A DNA stretch of 64,000 nucleotides. Origin: Mesorhizobium sp. B2-8-5 (GTDB lineage: Bacteria; Pseudomonadota; Alphaproteobacteria; Rhizobiales; Rhizobiaceae). The DNA lies in assembly GCF_006440675.2 (NCBI RefSeq), contig NZ_CP083951.1, positions 5,613,501 to 5,677,500 on the forward strand. Direction: 5' to 3'. The notes beneath the pieces are model-generated. The model worked only from the letters and a program-made list of their open reading frames with translations. It was not told where the DNA came from and ran no database searches. Of this stretch, positions 47,036 to 56,709 are shown in pieces (position 1 is the stretch's first letter; every line of letters begins with the position of its first letter). Made by a program: the position numbers and the translations under genes.

Positions 47036-47320
47036 GTTCCGGTAGAATCGTCTGCCAAAGACATTTCACTCGAGCGTGTAGCCATCATATCCAAATCCGA
47101 GAACGCGCCAGAGGGCGTTGATTTGAAACCGGTGCCGGCCTTTGCACCGATGCGGCCGCAGGACGTGTTTGGAATCCTACAGCGTGCTGGCGGGCCAAAA
47201 ACACTTGAAGATATGGACGCGAGCGTACTCGCCGAAGCGCGGCAGTGCCACGCTCGGATTGATGCCAACTCCGGAAGAGGGGCAGCCTCTGCCTTACGCC
47301 AGACACAATCGTGTTAGGAC
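47036..47320 (+). pseudogene. Possible remnant of an AbrB/MazE-type antitoxin C-terminus
   Basis: In the frame that continues past the tldD stop, codons 47036-47260 read VPVESSAKDISLERV, then PVPAFAPMRPQDVFGIL, GGPKTLEDMDASVLAEARQ and CHARI, which resembles the C-terminal tail of rhizobial AbrB/MazE-type antitoxins (usually ending near ARRRHARD). There is no DNA-binding N-terminus, no sound start and no toxin gene next to it. The rest of the 47024-47399 gap is AT-richer and holds no gene I can support. This call rests on resemblance alone. Confidence 0.3.
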
Positions 47321-47399
47321 ATTATTAATTGTTTAATTGGCGGGGCGGGCGTTTGCGCATTAGCTTCTCGCCAGTCTTCTCGTTGCGGTGGTGTCGGCA

Positions 47400-48068
47400 A
47401 TGCAGCGTTCCCCTGGTGTCCTGACCTCTTCCCTCCTCCTTGGTTTTGTTTCGTTGATAGGTGCGACTTCGCTGCAAATAGGCCCTGCAGCGGCGCAGTC
47501 GTCGCTGTTCAAGCTAACGACGACACGACCTGCTGCGAGCTACGCCACGGTCGGCGCAAGCACCAGCGTCCCCTACGGCTGGCTCGATTTCTGCCATCGC
47601 CGGCCGAAAGAGTGCAAGGTGCGCGCTTTGCCTGCCACGAGCGTCAAGCTGACCGCGCAGAACATGAGCATCCTCAAGCAGATCAACCAGAAGGCGAACC
47701 GCTCCATCAAGCCCGTCAGCAATTACGACCACTGGGGCACGATGATGGACCACTGGGACTATCCGGTGGACGGCAAGGGCGATTGCAAGATCTACGCGCT
47801 CTACAAGCGCAAGCTTCTCCAGGAAGCGGGATTTCCCCGGCAGGCGCTGCTGATGACGGTGGTGCGCGACCTTCACGATGAGGGCCACACCATCCTGACG
47901 GTGAAGACCGACAAGGGCGATCTCGTCCTGGACAATCTGGTCGACGAGATCCGCCCCTGGAACGCCACCGGCTATTATTTCCTGAAACGGCAGTCGCAGC
48001 AGAACCCGAACAGCTGGGTTTCGATCAACCAGCGCGGCGGCACGGCGAAACGTTTTCCGAGCTCGTAA
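47400..48068 (+). CDS. Transglutaminase-like cysteine peptidase (BTLCP), secreted
   Basis: This 222-residue protein has a signal peptide ending near PAAAQSS and a bacterial transglutaminase-like cysteine proteinase domain. The catalytic cysteine is in GKGDCKIYALYKRKLL, the histidine in DEGHTILTV and the aspartate in LVLDNLVDEI. PYGWLDFCHRRPKECKV is a family block. Members linked to LapG cleave large adhesins under cyclic di-GMP control; no LapD or adhesin gene is next to it here. The start may be GTG 47388 or ATG 47400. Confidence 0.9.
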   Translation: MQRSPGVLTSSLLLGFVSLIGATSLQIGPAAAQSSLFKLTTTRPAASYATVGASTSVPYGWLDFCHRRPKECKVRALPATSVKLTAQNMSILKQINQKANRSIKPVSNYDHWGTMMDHWDYPVDGKGDCKIYALYKRKLLQEAGFPRQALLMTVVRDLHDEGHTILTVKTDKGDLVLDNLVDEIRPWNATGYYFLKRQSQQNPNSWVSINQRGGTAKRFPSS

Positions 48069-48110
48069 GGCAAGTCGCCATTTGAGTGAAGTCAGCTGCA
48101 ACCGGCAAGG

Positions 48111-49352
48111 CTATCTACGCCGCTTCGGCTTCTCCAAAAGCGCCACGGCCTCGACATGCGGCGACCACAGAAACTGGTCGATTGGGCTGACACTCTTCAG
48201 CGTGTAGCCGCCATCGAGAAGAATCCGCAAATCCCGCGCCAGCGTCACCGGATTGCAGGAGACGGCGGCGACCAGCGGCACGTCGGAACGGGCGATCTGC
48301 TTCGACTGGTCCTCGGCGCCGGCGCGCGGCGGATCGAAGACCACTCCGTCGAAAGCGTTCAGTTCCTTGAAGGTCAGCGGCCGGCGGAAAAGGTCGCGGC
48401 GTTCGCTGGTCACCCGCTTCAGGCCACCGGCGAAACGAAAGGCGCGGTCGAGTGCGGCGAGCGCCGGCGCATCGCCTTCGACGGCATGGACCTCCGACTT
48501 CACGCCAAGCCGCAGCGCGAAGCTGCCGCAACCGGCAAACAGGTCCGCGACTTTCCTGGCGCGCGACAGGTGCTGGCCGACAAGGTCCGCCATCGCCTGC
48601 TCGGCGGCTTCCGTCGCCTGCAGGAAGGCGCCGGGCGGCAGGGCGACGGCGACGGATCCGAACTGCACCACCGGCTTCTTCGGTTCGACGACGATCTCGC
48701 CGTCGACGGAAAGCCGCGCCAGGCCCTCGGCCATGACGAAATTCGACGCGATGCGGCGCTGGTGGTCGCCGAGCTTGCCGGCATCATGGACGGCAATGTC
48801 GAGGCCCGAAGCCGTGACGGTCACCGTCATATGGAACGCTTTCGGCGTGGCGCAGACCAATCCGGCCAGAGCACGCAATTTATCGAGCGCCGAAACAATC
48901 GCCGGCAGCGAGATCGGGCATTCGTCGATCGGGATGATCTCGGAGGACAGGGCGCGCACGAAGCCGAGCAGCATGCCGGCATCGGTGCGCCTGGCGCTGA
49001 AGGTGACGCGGCGGCGGGTGTGCGGCGCGCACGGCACCAGCGCAGCGATCTCGCAAGCTATGCCCTTGGCCTTCAGCGCCTGCACGACCTTCTCGCGCTT
49101 CCATTGCCGGTAGGCTTCGGCTTCGAAATGCTGCAGCGCGCAGCCGCCGCATTCGGTGAAATGACGGCAGGCGGGATCGATCCTGAGCGGCGAGGCTTCC
49201 AACACCGACATCAACGTAGCGCGATCCCTCTGGCGCGCGGCCGTGACGGTTTCGCCTGGCAGCGTGAAGGGGATGAAGACCTCGCCGCCCTCGGCGTTGG
49301 CGATGCCGTCGCCTTGCGACCCCAGCCTGGCGATGGTGAAGCGTGTGCTCAT
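48111..49352 (-). CDS. Class I RNA methyltransferase (RlmCD/TrmA family)
   Basis: This 413-residue enzyme is an RNA m5U methyltransferase of the RumA type. It has an N-terminal TRAM-like part (SQGDGIANAEGGEVFIPFTLPGE), an iron-sulfur site CRHFTECGGCALQHF, the SAM motif DLFAGCGSFALRLG and catalytic cysteine SCNPVTLARDL. Target is probably U747 or U1939 of 23S rRNA or U54 of tRNA. ATG 49352 overlaps the stop of the TlyA gene by four bases. Confidence 0.92.
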   Translation of the reverse strand: MSTRFTIARLGSQGDGIANAEGGEVFIPFTLPGETVTAARQRDRATLMSVLEASPLRIDPACRHFTECGGCALQHFEAEAYRQWKREKVVQALKAKGIACEIAALVPCAPHTRRRVTFSARRTDAGMLLGFVRALSSEIIPIDECPISLPAIVSALDKLRALAGLVCATPKAFHMTVTVTASGLDIAVHDAGKLGDHQRRIASNFVMAEGLARLSVDGEIVVEPKKPVVQFGSVAVALPPGAFLQATEAAEQAMADLVGQHLSRARKVADLFAGCGSFALRLGVKSEVHAVEGDAPALAALDRAFRFAGGLKRVTSERRDLFRRPLTFKELNAFDGVVFDPPRAGAEDQSKQIARSDVPLVAAVSCNPVTLARDLRILLDGGYTLKSVSPIDQFLWSPHVEAVALLEKPKRRR

Positions 49353-50122
49353 CGCGACCCCGCATCCTTTATGGCGGCGAGCAGGAACTCGCGGTTGCCG
49401 TCGCCGCCTTCGATCGGCGACGGGTGCAGCCCGAGCACCCGCCAGCCGGGAATGCCGGCAAGCCAATCAGCCAAGCTGACAGCAATGCGCTCAGCGTCTT
49501 CTGGCTGCCTGAGCAGGCCGCCCTTGCCGATGGCCTCGCGCCCGGCCTCGAATTGCGGCTTGACCAGAAGAATTGCCCTGGCGCCCTCGCCCGCCAATTG
49601 CAGCGCCGGCGGCAGCGCCAGCTTCAGCGAAATGAAGCTGACGTCGCAGACCAGGAAAGCGGGAACGCGGCCGCCGAGATCGGCCGCCGTCAGGTCGCGG
49701 GCGTTCAGCCCTTCGATCACCGTCACACGCGGGTTACCGACAATGTCGGGATGCATCTGGCCGTGGCCGACATCGATCGCCGTGACATGCGCCGCGCCGC
49801 GCTCGAGCAGCACCTGGGTGAAGCCGCCGGTCGAGGCGCCGATATCGAGCGCCTCGCTGCCGGAAGGATCGAGGCCGAAACGATCGAGGCCGGCGATCAG
49901 CTTCAGCGCGGCGCGCGACACATAGGCCTGCGCCGGATCATCGATGGCTATCAGGCAGTCCGGCGCGACAGGCTGGCCGGGCTTGCGGGCAACGATGCCG
50001 TCAACCGTTACCGTGCCGCGCTCGATCGCGTCGCGGGCACGCGAGCGGCTGGCGAACAGGCCGCGCTCGACGAGCAATTCGTCGAGCCGCTGGCGCTGGC
50101 TGGCTGGCAAAGGGGAACTCAT
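49349..50122 (-). CDS. tlyA: TlyA family rRNA methyltransferase (S4 domain)
   Basis: This 257-residue protein has an S4 RNA-binding domain (RQRLDELLVERGLFASRSRARDAI) and an FtsJ-like methyltransferase domain with LDIGASTGGFTQVLLERGA and LLVKPQFEAGREAIGKGG. TlyA 2'-O-methylates rRNA in mycobacteria, where loss gives capreomycin resistance; the haemolysin name is historical. It is upstream of and coupled to the RumA-type gene. dxs, often its neighbour in Rhizobiales, lies about one kilobase away. Confidence 0.93.
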   Translation of the reverse strand: MSSPLPASQRQRLDELLVERGLFASRSRARDAIERGTVTVDGIVARKPGQPVAPDCLIAIDDPAQAYVSRAALKLIAGLDRFGLDPSGSEALDIGASTGGFTQVLLERGAAHVTAIDVGHGQMHPDIVGNPRVTVIEGLNARDLTAADLGGRVPAFLVCDVSFISLKLALPPALQLAGEGARAILLVKPQFEAGREAIGKGGLLRQPEDAERIAVSLADWLAGIPGWRVLGLHPSPIEGGDGNREFLLAAIKDAGSR

Positions 50123-50231
50123 CGGCCTTCATTGGCGAAAGCCGGGCGCGAACGCAATGGGTTTGAATATCGGGCGACAGGCTGCAGAATGTGGACAGGA
50201 ACGGGCCGTTCGTCAGTCGGTGGAGGTGGCG

Positions 50232-50633
50232 ATGCTGAAGGGTACCTGTCATTGCGGCGCGGTCCATTGGACGCTGGAAGGAGATCCCGGCGGAATCACC
50301 GCCTGCAACTGCACGCTTTGCCGCCGCTACGGCACGCTCTGGGCCTATGACTATGTCGACGAGCGCATTCGCGTCGCCGGGCCGGTGAAATCCTATACGC
50401 GCGCCGGGGTGGCCGAACCTTCGCTGGAGATCCTGTTCTGTCCGACCTGCGCCTGCGTCGTCGCCTGGCGCGGCCTGCGTTCCGGCAAGAGCGGCCGCAC
50501 GCGCATCGCCGTCAATGTCAGGCTGGCGCCGCCCGAGGACGTCGCCGACCTGCCGATCGACCATTTCGACGGCCTCGATACCTATGACGACCTGCCGCGC
50601 GACGGCCGCTGCGTGCGCGATATGTGGTTCTAA
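50232..50633 (+). CDS. GFA/CENP-V family zinc protein
   Basis: This 133-residue protein of the GFA family has the zinc-binding cysteine sets CHCGAVHW, CNCTLCRRYGTLW and FCPTCACVVAW. Named after a glutathione-dependent formaldehyde-activating enzyme, most members have no proven activity. ATG 50232 fits the MLKGTCHCG family start. Its stop overlaps the 3' end of the next gene, on the other strand, by four bases. Confidence 0.9.
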   Translation: MLKGTCHCGAVHWTLEGDPGGITACNCTLCRRYGTLWAYDYVDERIRVAGPVKSYTRAGVAEPSLEILFCPTCACVVAWRGLRSGKSGRTRIAVNVRLAPPEDVADLPIDHFDGLDTYDDLPRDGRCVRDMWF

Positions 50634-50920
50634 AATACGGTTCGCGAAACCCGGCGCTCGACGGCCGGCGTCAGGCCATCATTGCCGGAAGCTTCCCTGC
50701 GCGACGGCTCGACCGGCGCCGGCACAGCCGGCGTCGTCGCTTCCGGCACCATGACGAGTTGAGGAACCTGCCTGTAGGAGAAGGCGCCGCGGATGTTGCC
50801 CATCTTGCCGGCGACGATATCCAGCACCGCCTTTTCAAGGTTGCGGTCGTAACGCGTTTCGGCTGTCGCCGGCGCGGCCATGCCCGCCAAAAGCGCCATG
50901 CCGCACAGAAGCGTTTTCAT
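50630..50920 (-). CDS. Small secreted protein, uncharacterised
   Basis: This 96-residue protein has a signal peptide (MKTLLCGMALLAGMAAPATA), then RYDRNLEKAVLDIVAGKMGNIRGAFSY and a proline-rich tail. The mature part is short and lacks motifs I recognise. Its coding pattern fits the chromosome, and it is tail-to-tail with the GFA gene. Conservation elsewhere could not be checked, so it is called hypothetical. Confidence 0.65.
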   Translation of the reverse strand: MKTLLCGMALLAGMAAPATAETRYDRNLEKAVLDIVAGKMGNIRGAFSYRQVPQLVMVPEATTPAVPAPVEPSRREASGNDGLTPAVERRVSRTVF

Positions 50921-51070
50921 TTTTGTTATCTCCCTGCCTGGCTCGAGCTTCTAGCAGGGCGCCGTTGAAAATCGGCCAATAGACAGGGTAAGCGAACCGC
51001 CAAACGGGAGCGTTAACAGATGGTTACATCCGGAAGCCGGCAAAACGATTCAGGGTCTTGAAGTCCTGAT

Positions 51071-52978
51071 TCAGGCACGCTGCGCCTGAACGCCACGGCC
51101 GAGCGTCGCGAAGACCGTGCGCACGATACCCACCGAATCCAGGCCGGCATCGGCATACATCTTTTCGGGTTTCGCGTGGTCGGTGAACGCGTCCGGCAGT
51201 ACCAGCGGGCGCACCTTGAGGCCGCTTTCCAGCAGGCCTTCGTGGGCAAGGAAGTGCAGCACCTGGCTGGCGAAGCCGCCGATGGCGCCCTCTTCGACAG
51301 TCACCAGCACCTCATGCGAACGGGCGAGCCGCCGGATGAGATCCTCGTCCAGCGGCTTGGCGAAGCGGGCGTCGGCAACCGTGGTGGAGAGACCAGCCGC
51401 GCCGAGCTCCTCAGCGGCCAGAAGGCAATCCTGCAGCCGCGTGCCGAAGGAAAGCAGGGCGACCTTGGTCCCTTCCTTGAGAATACGACCCTTGCCGATT
51501 TCGAGCAGCGAGCCGCGCTCCGGCATGTCGACGCCGACGCCGTTGCCGCGCGGATAGCGGAAGGCGATCGGGCCGTCATCATAGGACGCCGCGGTGCGCA
51601 CCATATGGCGCAGTTCCGCCTCATCGGCGGCGGCCATGACGACGAAGCCCGGCAGCGCAGCGAGGAAGGTGGTGTCGAAAGCGCCGCAATGGGTGGCGCC
51701 GTCGGCGCCGACGAAACCGGCGCGGTCGATGGGAAAGCGCACCGGCAATTTCTGGATCGCAACGTCGTGGACGACCTGGTCGTAGGCGCGCTGCAGGAAG
51801 GTGGAATAGATGGCGGCGAAGGGCTTGTAGCCTTCGGTGGCCAGCCCGGCGGCGAAGGTCACCGCATGCTGCTCGGCGATGCCGACATCGAAGGTCCGCA
51901 GCGGAAATATCTCGCCGAACAGGTCGAGGCCGGTGCCGCTCGGCATGGCGGCGGTGATGGCGACGATACGGTCGTCCTCACGCGCTTCCTGGATCAGGCT
52001 TTCGGCGAACACCTTGGTGTAGGCGGGGGCGTTGGCCGGCGCCTTGGCCTGCGCGCCGGTGATGACGTCGAACTTGTTGACGCCGTGATATTTGTCGGCC
52101 GCGGCCTCCGCCGGCGCGTAGCCCTTGCCCTTCTGGGTCACGACATGGACCAGAACCGGGCCTTTGCCGTTGTCGCGCACGTTCTTCAGCACCGGGATCA
52201 GATGTTCGAGATTGTGCCCGTCGATGGGGCCGATGTGATAGAAGCCGAGTTCTTCGAACAGGGTGCCGCCGGTGACGTAGCCGCGCGCATGCTCGACCGC
52301 CCGGGTGATGGCGCGGTCGGCGCGCTTGCCGAGATAGGATGTCAGCTTCTTGCCGAAATCGCGCAGGCCGAGATAGGCCTTGCCGGAGGCGAGCCTGGCC
52401 AGATAGGCGCTCATGGCGCCGGTCGGCGGCGCGATCGACATGTCGTTGTCGTTGAGAATGACGATCAGCCGGGCATCGAGCGCGCCGGCATTGTTCAGGG
52501 CCTCGAAGGCCATGCCGGCCGACATCGAGCCGTCGCCGATGACGGAAATCACATTGTTGCGGCCGCCCGACAGGTCGCGCGCCATGGCCATGCCGAGGCC
52601 GGCCGAGATCGAGGTCGAGGAATGCGCGGCGCCGAACGGGTCGTATTCGCTCTCGGCGCGCCGGGTGAAACCGGAGAGGCCGCCCTCCTGGCGCAGCGTG
52701 CGGATGCGGTCGCGGCGGCCGGTCAGGATCTTGTGCGGATAGGCCTGGTGGCCGACGTCCCAGATCAGCCGGTCTGCCGGGGTGTTGAAGACATAATGCA
52801 GGGCGACCGTCAGCTCGACGACGCCGAGCCCGGCGCCGAGGTGGCCGCCCGTCTGCGAGACGGCGTCGATGAGCTCGGCGCGCAGTTCCGCGGCAAATTG
52901 CGGCAGCGCGGCCTCATCGAGCGTCCGCAAATCCGCCGGAATGCGGACCTTGTCGAGCAGCGGCGTGTCTGGCTTCAC
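51071..52978 (-). CDS. dxs: 1-deoxy-D-xylulose-5-phosphate synthase
   Basis: This 635-residue thiamine-diphosphate enzyme starts the MEP isoprenoid pathway from pyruvate and glyceraldehyde 3-phosphate. The thiamine-binding block [18 protein letters not shown], the conserved [15 protein letters not shown] and [14 protein letters not shown] are present, and the C-terminal transketolase domain is full length. The start is GTG. Downstream IspH is at 35887. It lies beside xseB, the HDAC-like gene and tlyA, a group commonly seen in Rhizobiales. Confidence 0.98.
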   Translation of the reverse strand: MKPDTPLLDKVRIPADLRTLDEAALPQFAAELRAELIDAVSQTGGHLGAGLGVVELTVALHYVFNTPADRLIWDVGHQAYPHKILTGRRDRIRTLRQEGGLSGFTRRAESEYDPFGAAHSSTSISAGLGMAMARDLSGGRNNVISVIGDGSMSAGMAFEALNNAGALDARLIVILNDNDMSIAPPTGAMSAYLARLASGKAYLGLRDFGKKLTSYLGKRADRAITRAVEHARGYVTGGTLFEELGFYHIGPIDGHNLEHLIPVLKNVRDNGKGPVLVHVVTQKGKGYAPAEAAADKYHGVNKFDVITGAQAKAPANAPAYTKVFAESLIQEAREDDRIVAITAAMPSGTGLDLFGEIFPLRTFDVGIAEQHAVTFAAGLATEGYKPFAAIYSTFLQRAYDQVVHDVAIQKLPVRFPIDRAGFVGADGATHCGAFDTTFLAALPGFVVMAAADEAELRHMVRTAASYDDGPIAFRYPRGNGVGVDMPERGSLLEIGKGRILKEGTKVALLSFGTRLQDCLLAAEELGAAGLSTTVADARFAKPLDEDLIRRLARSHEVLVTVEEGAIGGFASQVLHFLAHEGLLESGLKVRPLVLPDAFTDHAKPEKMYADAGLDSVGIVRTVFATLGRGVQAQRA

Positions 52979-53104
52979 TCGGGCGCGTCCTGCCTTATCG
53001 ATCGAACACGGCGCTATCAGCAGATTGCGCCATAATCATGCGCGGAATAGGCCGCCGGCGGGCGAATGTAAATGCGCGTCAGTGACGCGCCGACGACGCC
53101 TATC

Positions 53105-54025
53105 CTAACCTTCGGGCAACGGGATGAACTCTTCCTCATCGCCGGGAACGATATCGAAGCGGCCTGTCTTCCATTCCTGCTTGGCCTGCTCGATGCGTTC
53201 CTTCGAGGACGAGACGAAATTCCACCAGATGTAGCGCTTGGAGCCCAGCGAAGCGCCGCCGAACAGCATGAAATGCGCGCCGCGCTCGGAGGAAACGATG
53301 ATCTCCTCGCCCGGCTTGAACACGAGGAGCCGCTCGGCCGGGAAAATATCGCCGGCGATCGAGACGTCGCCTTCCAACGTGTAGATGGCGCGCTCCTCGG
53401 CATCGGCCGGGATCTTCACGCTCGCGCCCGCCGCCAGCCTGAGATCGGCGTAAAGCGTGTCCGAAGCGGTCGCCACGGGCGAGCGCAGGCCTGAGAATTC
53501 GCCGATGACGACGCGGCCGCTGACGCCCTCGGCATCGATCTGCGGCAAGCGGGCCACCGACGTGTTCGCGAACACCGGGGCAATCTCCTCCTTGCCGTCG
53601 GGCAGCGCCAGCCAGGTCTGCAGGCCGGAGACCGACATCGGCGCGCCGCGCAACTCCTCCGGCGTGCGCTCGGAATGGACGATACCGCGCCCGGCTGTCA
53701 TCAAATTCACGTCGCCCGGCGCGATCACCATTTCGGTGCCGAGCGAATCGCGATGCCTGATCTTGCCGTCGAACAGGTAGGTGACGGTGGAGAGGCCGAT
53801 ATGCGGATGCGGACGCACGTCGAGCGCATGGCCGGCGCGCAGGATCGCTGGCCCCATGCGGTCGAAGAAGATGAACGGCCCGACCAGACGGCGCTTCGCC
53901 GTCGGCAGGGCGCGGCGCACCTCGAAGCCGCCAATGTCCTTGGCGTTGGGGACGACCATCAGCTCGATCTGGTCGCAGGCGAAGGCATCGCCCGGTTCAG
54001 GATCGTTTCCCGGAAAGAAGCTCAT
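53105..54025 (-). CDS. Pirin family protein
   Basis: This 306-residue bicupin has the pirin N-terminal metal site RPHPHIGLSTVTYLFDG and MTAGRGIVHSERTPEE, and a C-terminal pirin domain. Bacterial pirins act as quercetin dioxygenases or as redox modulators of other enzymes. It is separated from dxs by 126 bases and starts nine bases past the stop of the DUF2277 gene on the same strand. No substrate can be given. Confidence 0.93.
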   Translation of the reverse strand: MSFFPGNDPEPGDAFACDQIELMVVPNAKDIGGFEVRRALPTAKRRLVGPFIFFDRMGPAILRAGHALDVRPHPHIGLSTVTYLFDGKIRHRDSLGTEMVIAPGDVNLMTAGRGIVHSERTPEELRGAPMSVSGLQTWLALPDGKEEIAPVFANTSVARLPQIDAEGVSGRVVIGEFSGLRSPVATASDTLYADLRLAAGASVKIPADAEERAIYTLEGDVSIAGDIFPAERLLVFKPGEEIIVSSERGAHFMLFGGASLGSKRYIWWNFVSSSKERIEQAKQEWKTGRFDIVPGDEEEFIPLPEG

Positions 54026-54034
54026 GTCGGATCC

Positions 54035-54301
54035 TCAGGCGAAACGCAGCGCCGACCTGGCCTTCGCCTTGGCAGCTTCTTCCTCGCGGTTGCGCGGTTC
54101 CTGGTTGGTTTCGAGCGAATCGATCAATTCGCGCGCGACAGCTGTGATCGCCTCGACCGCATGGTGGAAGGCATGTTCGTTGCGCTTGGAGGGCTTGGTC
54201 GAGCCGCTCAGCTTGCGCACGAATTGCAGCGCTGCGTCATGCACTTCGTCATTGGTCGCCGGCGGCTCGAAATTGGCCAGGGTCTTGATGTTGCGGCACA
54301 T
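54035..54301 (-). CDS. DUF2277 family protein
   Basis: This 88-residue protein begins MCRNIKTLANFEPPATNDEVHDAALQFVRKLSG, which matches DUF2277, a short alpha-helical family with the CRNIK start. A helix follows that contains NEHAFHHAVEAIT, and the C-terminus is charged. The function is unknown. It is one base-pair cluster away from pirin and xseB, all on the same strand. Confidence 0.88.
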   Translation of the reverse strand: MCRNIKTLANFEPPATNDEVHDAALQFVRKLSGSTKPSKRNEHAFHHAVEAITAVARELIDSLETNQEPRNREEEAAKAKARSALRFA

Positions 54302-54358
54302 AGCTTGAACTCCTTACCTGCTTTCTTTGCCCACCGTCGTCCAAATTACTCTGCGTCG

Positions 54359-54610
54359 TTACTCTGCGTCGAGCGGCTCCGTTCCTACCGGCTTGCCGTC
54401 GCGCGACAGCCTGATCTTCTCGACCTTGTCCTCGGCCGCTTTCAGCAGCCGGTCACAATGCGCCTTCAGCGCTTCGCCGCGCTCATAGATCTTGATCGAC
54501 TGGTCGAGCGGGACGTCGCCGCGCTCAAGATCATCGACGATCTTCTCCAGAGCGTCTAGCGCCTGTTCGAAGCTCATCGCCTTGACGTCCTCATTGTCTT
54601 CCAATGCCAT
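54359..54610 (-). CDS. xseB: Exodeoxyribonuclease VII small subunit
   Basis: This 83-residue protein has the XseB helical core [45 protein letters not shown]. It binds the large subunit XseA, which is not in this window, to degrade single-stranded DNA. It starts three bases after the HDAC-like gene, on the same strand. Confidence 0.95.
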   Translation of the reverse strand: MALEDNEDVKAMSFEQALDALEKIVDDLERGDVPLDQSIKIYERGEALKAHCDRLLKAAEDKVEKIRLSRDGKPVGTEPLDAE

Positions 54611-54613
54611 ACC

Positions 54614-55540
<927 letters not shown>

Positions 55541-55651
55541 GGCGCCTAATCTAGGCACCGGCGGCGCGGATGACCATGTTTGAAAGCCGAATGGCTGGGG
55601 AAAATTGCGCCAGCCCGTGTCGCTGGCGCCATTGGCGCGGCGCAAGCTTCG

Positions 55652-55825
55652 CGGTAAGGTTCTTCGCTGCCTGGTGCCCGCGACGCGGGAGAATCGGGAA
55701 CACGGTTGAACTCCGTGGCGTGCCCAACGCTGTGAGGGGGACCGCGCCGGCAAAGCCACTGTCGATGACGGGAAGGCGCCGGATGCGGGAGGATCCCGAG
55801 CCAGAAGACCGGCCCGGCAGACATG
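55652..55825 (+). promoter_or_regulatory. Cobalamin (B12) riboswitch upstream of bluB
   Basis: The leader contains the conserved blocks GGTGCCC (55673), GGGAGAATCGGGAAC with flanking helix, GTGGCGTGCCCAACGCTGT, GAGGGGGA, the GCCACTG core (55755-55761), GGGAAGGCG, and the B12 box AGCCAGAAGACC (55799-55810). This order is the class I cobalamin riboswitch. The next gene, 50 bases on, makes the lower ligand of vitamin B12, so adenosylcobalamin would repress it by feedback. Confidence 0.93.
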
Positions 55826-55874
55826 GTTTTCCGCTTGGTCAGGCGGGGGACTGCTTGTCGCAAGGGGAAAAGCG

Positions 55875-56606
55875 ATGACGGCAGCAGCGATCGCCGCGAG
55901 CGGCGACGACTTTGACCAATTGGCGCGCGACGCGGTCTATCGGGCGATGTTCACCAGGCGTGACGTGCGCAGCCATTTTGTCCCCGACGACCTCGATGAC
56001 AGCGTGTTGGCGCGGCTCATCACCGCCGCGCATCATGCGCCGTCGGTCGGCTACATGCAGCCGTGGAACTTCATCGTCATCCGCGATCCAGGCAGGCGTC
56101 AGCAGGTGCGCGACCTGTTCCTCGCCGCGCGCGAGCAGGAGCTGCCGGCGATCGAGGCGGAACGGCAGGCGCTTTACCGCAAGCTGAAGCTCGAGGGCAT
56201 CTGCGAAAGCGCGCTCAATCTGTGCATCACCTGCGACCGGCAGCGGTCGAAGGACTCGCCGCTCGGGCGTTGGCATAATCCGGAGATGGATCTCTACAGC
56301 ACCGTCTGCGCGGTGCAGAATTTCTGGCTGGCGGCGCGTGCCGAAGGTGTCGGCGTCGGCTGGGTAAGCATCATCGAGATCGAAGCGCTGAGGCGGCTTC
56401 TCGCAATCCCCGAACATGTCACGCCGATCGCCTATCTCTGCGTGGGCCGCGTCTCAGCCTTCGCGCCGAAGCCCGATCTCGAGGCCCATGGCTGGGGCAA
56501 GCGCCTGCCGCTGCCGGAGTTGGTGATGAGCGAGACTTTCCGCGGCGCCGGCGAGGCGCCGCTCAAATCGGCGATCGCAAGGCTAATGCATGTCGCGCAA
56601 AAGTGA
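55875..56606 (+). CDS. bluB: 5,6-dimethylbenzimidazole synthase
   Basis: This 243-residue flavin-destroying enzyme of the nitroreductase fold turns reduced FMN into 5,6-dimethylbenzimidazole, the lower ligand of cobalamin. FTRRDVRSHFVPDDL, AAHHAPSVGYMQPWNFIVIRD and SPLGRWHNPEMDLYSTVCAVQNFWLAARAEGVGVGW are family blocks. It is preceded by a cobalamin riboswitch. The last six codons (MHVAQK) and the TGA lie inside a palindromic repeat, so its C-terminus was redefined by insertion of the repeat. Confidence 0.97.
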   Translation: MTAAAIAASGDDFDQLARDAVYRAMFTRRDVRSHFVPDDLDDSVLARLITAAHHAPSVGYMQPWNFIVIRDPGRRQQVRDLFLAAREQELPAIEAERQALYRKLKLEGICESALNLCITCDRQRSKDSPLGRWHNPEMDLYSTVCAVQNFWLAARAEGVGVGWVSIIEIEALRRLLAIPEHVTPIAYLCVGRVSAFAPKPDLEAHGWGKRLPLPELVMSETFRGAGEAPLKSAIARLMHVAQK

Positions 56607-56688
56607 CCTCGGTTTTGCGACAACGACATGCATCAAGCAACGACCTAAAAGCGCGTCGCGTGAATCCGTTTCGACGCGACGCGCTTTA
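56585..56688 (+). repeat. Composite palindromic repeat, inverted relative of 30064
   Basis: GCATGTCGCGCAAAAG pairs with TTTTGCGACAACGACATGC, then AAAGCGCGTCGCG pairs with CGCGACGCGCTTT. The two palindromes occur in the opposite order and orientation to the copy at 30064-30171, so the unit was inverted. It begins inside the last codons of bluB. Confidence 0.8.
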
Positions 56689-56709
56689 GGCGGTCCTTCG
56701 AAATCCTGA

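Noticed and set aside
51176..53035. A 619-codon frame antisense to dxs
   Set aside because: dxs covers the region; the antisense frame ends in non-coding sequence and has no recognisable domain.
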